43,098 bases of DNA from Pseudomonas caricapapayae. Its GTDB lineage: Bacteria; Pseudomonadota; Gammaproteobacteria; Pseudomonadales; Pseudomonadaceae. Positions 40,430-43,098 of the stretch are shown piece after piece (the stretch's first letter is position 1; every line of letters starts with the position of its first letter). A model generated the notes under the pieces. The model ran no database searches, was not told the origin of the DNA, and was given only the letters and a program-made list of their open reading frames with translations. The stretch is taken from contig NZ_LJPW01000058.1 in the NCBI RefSeq assembly GCF_001400735.1, positions 1 to 43,098 on the forward strand, given 5' to 3'. The translations under genes were made by a program, and so were the position numbers.

Positions 40430-41287
40430 TCAGTCGCCGCAGAAGCAGGCTATGGCTTCGTCGTGGTCGGCGAACATATCGAACTGGGTGTCCGAGTAAT
40501 CGAGCATCTGCTGATAGCTCGGTCGGTCGAAACGGAACAGCGCGCCGTCAGTTGTGGCGGCGCTGCTCTGGGTGGCGGTGCGTTCCATCCGAGCCCACCA
40601 GTCGGCCTTGCTCCGGTCGCTGGCAATGATCGAGTAGACCTGCTTTGCACCTTTGAGAAAACACAGGTCGCAGTTGCCTTCCAGGGTGCGGCCATTGATC
40701 GTCGGTAGTTCCAGATCAAACGGCTGAGCCTTCCAGAACTCTCCGATCTGCTGCACGCCGACACCGGCATCTGCGAGCGGCATCACCATCGTCGCGTGCT
40801 TGCTCTCTGTCGTGGTCTTGCGGTGCCGGATCTTCGCCACGCGCCGTGGCTCGTCTGCCCTGATCCCGGTCATCATGTCGACCGGGGTTTCCTCTGTGGA
40901 GCATCCAACCATCCGCAGATATTTGTGGATAACCCTGATTTTGAGGTCAATAGTGCAGAACCGTGTGACCGGGTTGGGCAGATAGCTGCGCTTGCGGATC
41001 AGCGCTTCGAACGGCTCGCCGTCCCTGCTGGCGGTTTCGTAGGTGACGATGGCGAAGCCTCGATCATCATCGCGGTACTCCAGCCAGACAATGGGCACCT
41101 GCCAGCGCTGCGCGCATTCGTTCACAAAGTCGAGGGTGGCGGGGTGTTCCTTGCCGGTGTTGGCGAACGCGACGATCAGATCGTCCAGATCATCGTTGGC
41201 GTCCAGCACCTGGCGCAGCATGTAGGCGCTGGTCCGGCCACCGGAAAAGCTGACAACCGTCGTCCCGGACATTTTGTAGGGGGACAT
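40430..41287 (-). CDS. PP-loop ATPase, phage PAPS-reductase-like protein
   Basis: A 285-residue protein of the phosphoadenylylsulfate reductase/DndC-like superfamily. The pyrophosphatase loop VVSFSGGRTSAYML is near the N-terminus, followed by FANTGKEHPATLDFV. Cysteines in VTRFCTIDLKIR, GNCDLCFLKG and IACFCGD could hold an iron-sulfur cluster. Such phage proteins are not sulfate-assimilation enzymes; related ones act in nucleic acid sulfur modification or unknown reactions. AGGA before the ATG belongs to the type 2 cassette. Confidence 0.8.
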   Translation of the reverse strand: MSPYKMSGTTVVSFSGGRTSAYMLRQVLDANDDLDDLIVAFANTGKEHPATLDFVNECAQRWQVPIVWLEYRDDDRGFAIVTYETASRDGEPFEALIRKRSYLPNPVTRFCTIDLKIRVIHKYLRMVGCSTEETPVDMMTGIRADEPRRVAKIRHRKTTTESKHATMVMPLADAGVGVQQIGEFWKAQPFDLELPTINGRTLEGNCDLCFLKGAKQVYSIIASDRSKADWWARMERTATQSSAATTDGALFRFDRPSYQQMLDYSDTQFDMFADHDEAIACFCGD

Positions 41288-41293
41288 GGGAAT

Positions 41294-41322
41294 TCCTCGC
41301 CGGGGTGGCGTGAGCCGTTGAA
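41294..41322 (-). repeat. phage intergenic cassette type 2, copy 2
   Basis: Second copy, one difference from 40393-40421. It supplies the GAGGA ribosome-binding site of the PAPS-reductase-like gene. Confidence 0.85.
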
Positions 41323-41372
41323 GTGGGGTATTAGTCTGTAAAGGACAATATTCTTAGTCAGGAGAGTTCGAA

Positions 41373-42020
41373 ATGCGTTGCTATCACTTTCTCAACAAAA
41401 AATACGGACTCGAAGCTCTCGAAAAAAACAGGTTGAAAGTTTCCACTTTTGACTCGGTAAATGATCCCTTTGAGCTGTTCTGTCACTCTCTAGATAATCG
41501 TGAACTTCGTAAACGCATGGGGTCATTCAAAAAGTCTACCGCTGCCGAAGCTGGCATGATCTGTTTTAGTCGAGCAATGAGCAGCCCGGTTCAGTGGGCA
41601 CACTACGCAGATAGGCACAATGGAATATGCTTGGGATTTGATATTCCCGACAAGTTCGTTACAGCTGTAAACTATGTCTCCGAGCGTCTTGACTTCAGAC
41701 CAGATCGTCCTTGGGACTCAGAGAAAGTAGACCAGAGGGTCGAGGAGGCATTTCTCACGAAATTTGACCACTGGAGATACGAAGAAGAAGTCCGTTTGTT
41801 CGGCTCGCTAGGAAAACCTGATCCAGAGTCAGGTCTTTATTTTGAGTCATTTAGCGACGACATCTGCCTTGCTGAAGTCGTGGTTGGTTTTGCTTCAGAT
41901 ATCAGTCGCAAGGAAATACAAGATATTTTGGGCCACAACTTATCTAAGATCGAGTGCTATAAAGTAAGACCGGCATTCAAATCTTTCGCAATGGTTAGAA
42001 ACCGTGATGGAAAATGGTGA
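41373..42020 (+). CDS. DUF2971-family protein, probable moron
   Basis: A 215-residue soluble protein that I recognise as DUF2971 by VSTFDSVNDPFELFCHS, GMICFSRAMSSPVQWAHYAD, NGICLGFDI and FDHWRYEEEVRLF. CAGGAGAG precedes the ATG. It is AT-richer than all neighbours and is the only well-supported plus-strand gene in the island, lying between two minus-strand genes. That is typical of a moron, a gene added to a prophage that often acts on the host or on competing phages. The biochemical function of the family is unknown. Confidence 0.78.
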   Translation: MRCYHFLNKKYGLEALEKNRLKVSTFDSVNDPFELFCHSLDNRELRKRMGSFKKSTAAEAGMICFSRAMSSPVQWAHYADRHNGICLGFDIPDKFVTAVNYVSERLDFRPDRPWDSEKVDQRVEEAFLTKFDHWRYEEEVRLFGSLGKPDPESGLYFESFSDDICLAEVVVGFASDISRKEIQDILGHNLSKIECYKVRPAFKSFAMVRNRDGKW

Positions 42021-42027
42021 CAATCAG

Positions 42028-43098
42028 CTATCCCGCCCCGTGTACCGAGTCCCGAAACACGTCCATCTGAGCAGCGCCATCCAGCCAAGCTGCGTCTATC
42101 CGGGCGCGGGCGAGTGCCGCATATTCTGGGTTCAACTCGCAGATGATCGACCGGCGACCTTCCTGCATCGAAACCAGTGACGTGGTACCGGCACCGCCGA
42201 ATGGGTCCAGGACCACACCGCCGCGCGGCGCGCCTGCAATAATGCATGGCCTGATCAGTTCGGGCGGAAACGTCGCGAAGTGGGCTTCCTTGAATGCGTG
42301 GGTCGCCACGGTCCAGACGCTGCGCTTGTTGCGCGTCGCTGTGTCGTGGGTACTTTCATCCCGGTCAGGCCGGTGCGTGCCTTTTAACTGGCCGGGAATG
42401 GCTTGCTCGCGCTTCGAGTCCTCACGCTTGAAACTGTCCCGCCGCTTCCGTTCAGCACCATCCTTGTGGAAGGCGCCGTGGCCAACTTCGCCTGTGGACG
42501 TGTCCCAGCCGGTAGGTACGGTCACCCGCGGGCGGTTCCGCGAGGCTTTGTCTGTGCCGTGGCCCCAGCCGACGCCGTTATTCGGTACCGTTTTGCCAGA
42601 GGTGGTGCGCTTTCCGCCTTCAGCGTTGTCAAAGGTCGAGCCATTCACGTAGGCCCCGCCGCGGTACCCTTTGGCGTTTCCCTTACCGGTCAGATTGGCG
42701 GGCTCTCTGATTGCGTCGCTGTCGTAGTGGTACCGCCGCGACTTGCTGAGCAGGAAAAGGTATTCGTGAGCTTTCGTGCAGCGGTCGCGCGTCGACTCCG
42801 GCATGGGGTTTGGCTTGTGCCAGATGATGTCCTGCCTCAGATACCAGCCGTCGTCCTGCAGCGCGAAGGCCAGACGCCAGGGCATGCCCATCAGGTCTTT
42901 CGGCTTGTACTCGGCATGTGTTGTCGCTTTCGATTTGCGCTGGCTCGCCATCACCTGGCGCTGGCTGATCGTCGAAACACCGACTCCCATGTCGTCCCGG
43001 CCGTGCGCGCCCCAGCTGCCGGCGTAGCTGTCGCCCATGTTTACCCAAATCGTGCCGTCAGCGCGGAGCACTCGGCGCACTTCGCGGAACACGTCGAC
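42028..43098 (-). CDS. DNA methyltransferase (N4-cytosine/N6-adenine), truncated by the window edge
   Basis: At least 356 codons of a beta-class amino-methyltransferase; the start lies beyond the right edge. Visible are VLRADGTIWVNMGDSYAG (after the expected catalytic DPPY-type motif, which is outside), LRQDIIWHKPNPMPES and HEYLFLLSKS. A long central region follows, and near the end FPPELIRPCIIAGAPRGG plus the S-adenosylmethionine loop VLDPFGGAGTT. The central 110 residues are Lys/Arg/Gly-rich and may be the target-recognition part. No restriction partner is evident, although the PD-(D/E)XK-like protein lies 2.4 kb away. Confidence 0.85.
   Translation of the reverse strand, partial: VDVFREVRRVLRADGTIWVNMGDSYAGSWGAHGRDDMGVGVSTISQRQVMASQRKSKATTHAEYKPKDLMGMPWRLAFALQDDGWYLRQDIIWHKPNPMPESTRDRCTKAHEYLFLLSKSRRYHYDSDAIREPANLTGKGNAKGYRGGAYVNGSTFDNAEGGKRTTSGKTVPNNGVGWGHGTDKASRNRPRVTVPTGWDTSTGEVGHGAFHKDGAERKRRDSFKREDSKREQAIPGQLKGTHRPDRDESTHDTATRNKRSVWTVATHAFKEAHFATFPPELIRPCIIAGAPRGGVVLDPFGGAGTTSLVSMQEGRRSIICELNPEYAALARARIDAAWLDGAAQMDVFRDSVHGAG

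Larger units (their letters stand above)
35868..43098. mobile_element. left part of a prophage or integrative island at tRNA-Pro(GGG)
   Basis: Integrase and an excisionase-like gene lie next to the tRNA, followed by a mostly minus-strand run of short, closely packed phage-type genes with repeated intergenic cassettes. The element continues past the right edge. The second attachment site, expected to repeat the tRNA 3' end, is not in the window. No structural phage genes are visible, so an intact phage cannot be claimed. Confidence 0.85.

Noticed and set aside
35868..43098. Second attachment site (copy of the tRNA-Pro 3' end) and CRISPR arrays
   Set aside because: I saw no repeat of the tRNA 3' half and no regularly spaced repeats in the visible part of the island.

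Overview
The window looks like a Pseudomonas chromosome, most likely from the P. syringae group. It carries Pseudomonas-type small families (DUF1654, DUF6555), a dpkA gene whose 343-residue product agrees with the P. syringae enzyme as I remember it, a quinate/shikimate catabolic cluster with the QuiC fusion enzyme, and the conserved order thrS-infC-rpmI-rplT-pheS-pheT-ihfA-merR-tRNA-Pro. Most of the DNA is GC-rich core chromosome. From about 35.87 kb to the right edge it is the left end of an integrated prophage or island.

Layout. (1) 0.2-5.7 kb: quinate/shikimate use, with an MFS carrier, QuiC (3-dehydroshikimate dehydratase fused to an HPPD-like domain), a TetR regulator and an AroE-like dehydrogenase. 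The carrier and quiC diverge from a 617-bp region holding two operator-like palindromes. (2) 5.9-9.6 kb: a pseudouridine synthase, a small lipoprotein and the molybdenum cofactor genes mobA, moaB and moeA. (3) 9.7-14.6 kb: a glycosyltransferase, a KefC-like antiporter, a small membrane protein, a Fur-like DNA-binding protein and an orphan FecR. (4) 14.8-19.2 kb: dpkA, then a LexA box in front of a 69-residue ORF, a ParD-like protein and a second methionine aminopeptidase, followed by a DUF6555 gene, DUF1654-endonuclease I and a second small lipoprotein. (5) 19.2-26.3 kb: a complete ribose operon rbsBACRKD ending in an exported nucleoside hydrolase. A good sigma-70-type promoter and a perfect LacI-type operator lie in front of rbsB. 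The logic is release of ribose from nucleosides in the periplasm, uptake, and entry into central metabolism. (6) 26.3-28.1 kb: small genes, including an I78 inhibitor lipoprotein and a cold shock protein. (7) 28.3-35.9 kb: translation genes. The thrS leader contains two hairpins whose 7-base loops display threonine anticodons (UGU and GGU) just before the Shine-Dalgarno sequence, the layout of the E. coli thrS translational operator. infC has an ATT start.

(8) 35.87-43.1 kb: a tyrosine integrase beside tRNA-Pro(GGG), an overlapping excisionase-like gene, then a run of minus-strand phage genes: a PPP-family phosphatase, an SGDV-repeat protein, a PD-(D/E)XK-like protein, a cupin-like protein, a PP-loop PAPS-reductase-like protein and a truncated DNA methyltransferase. 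The run is interrupted by one AT-rich, oppositely oriented DUF2971 gene that looks like a moron. Two families of near-identical intergenic cassettes carry hairpins and ribosome-binding sites in front of these genes. The far end of the island is outside the window.

The observations I rate highest are the thrS leader, the LexA box upstream of the ParD-like/MetAP pair, the quiC control palindromes and the repeated phage spacers. Family names come from recalled motifs; no database search was run.
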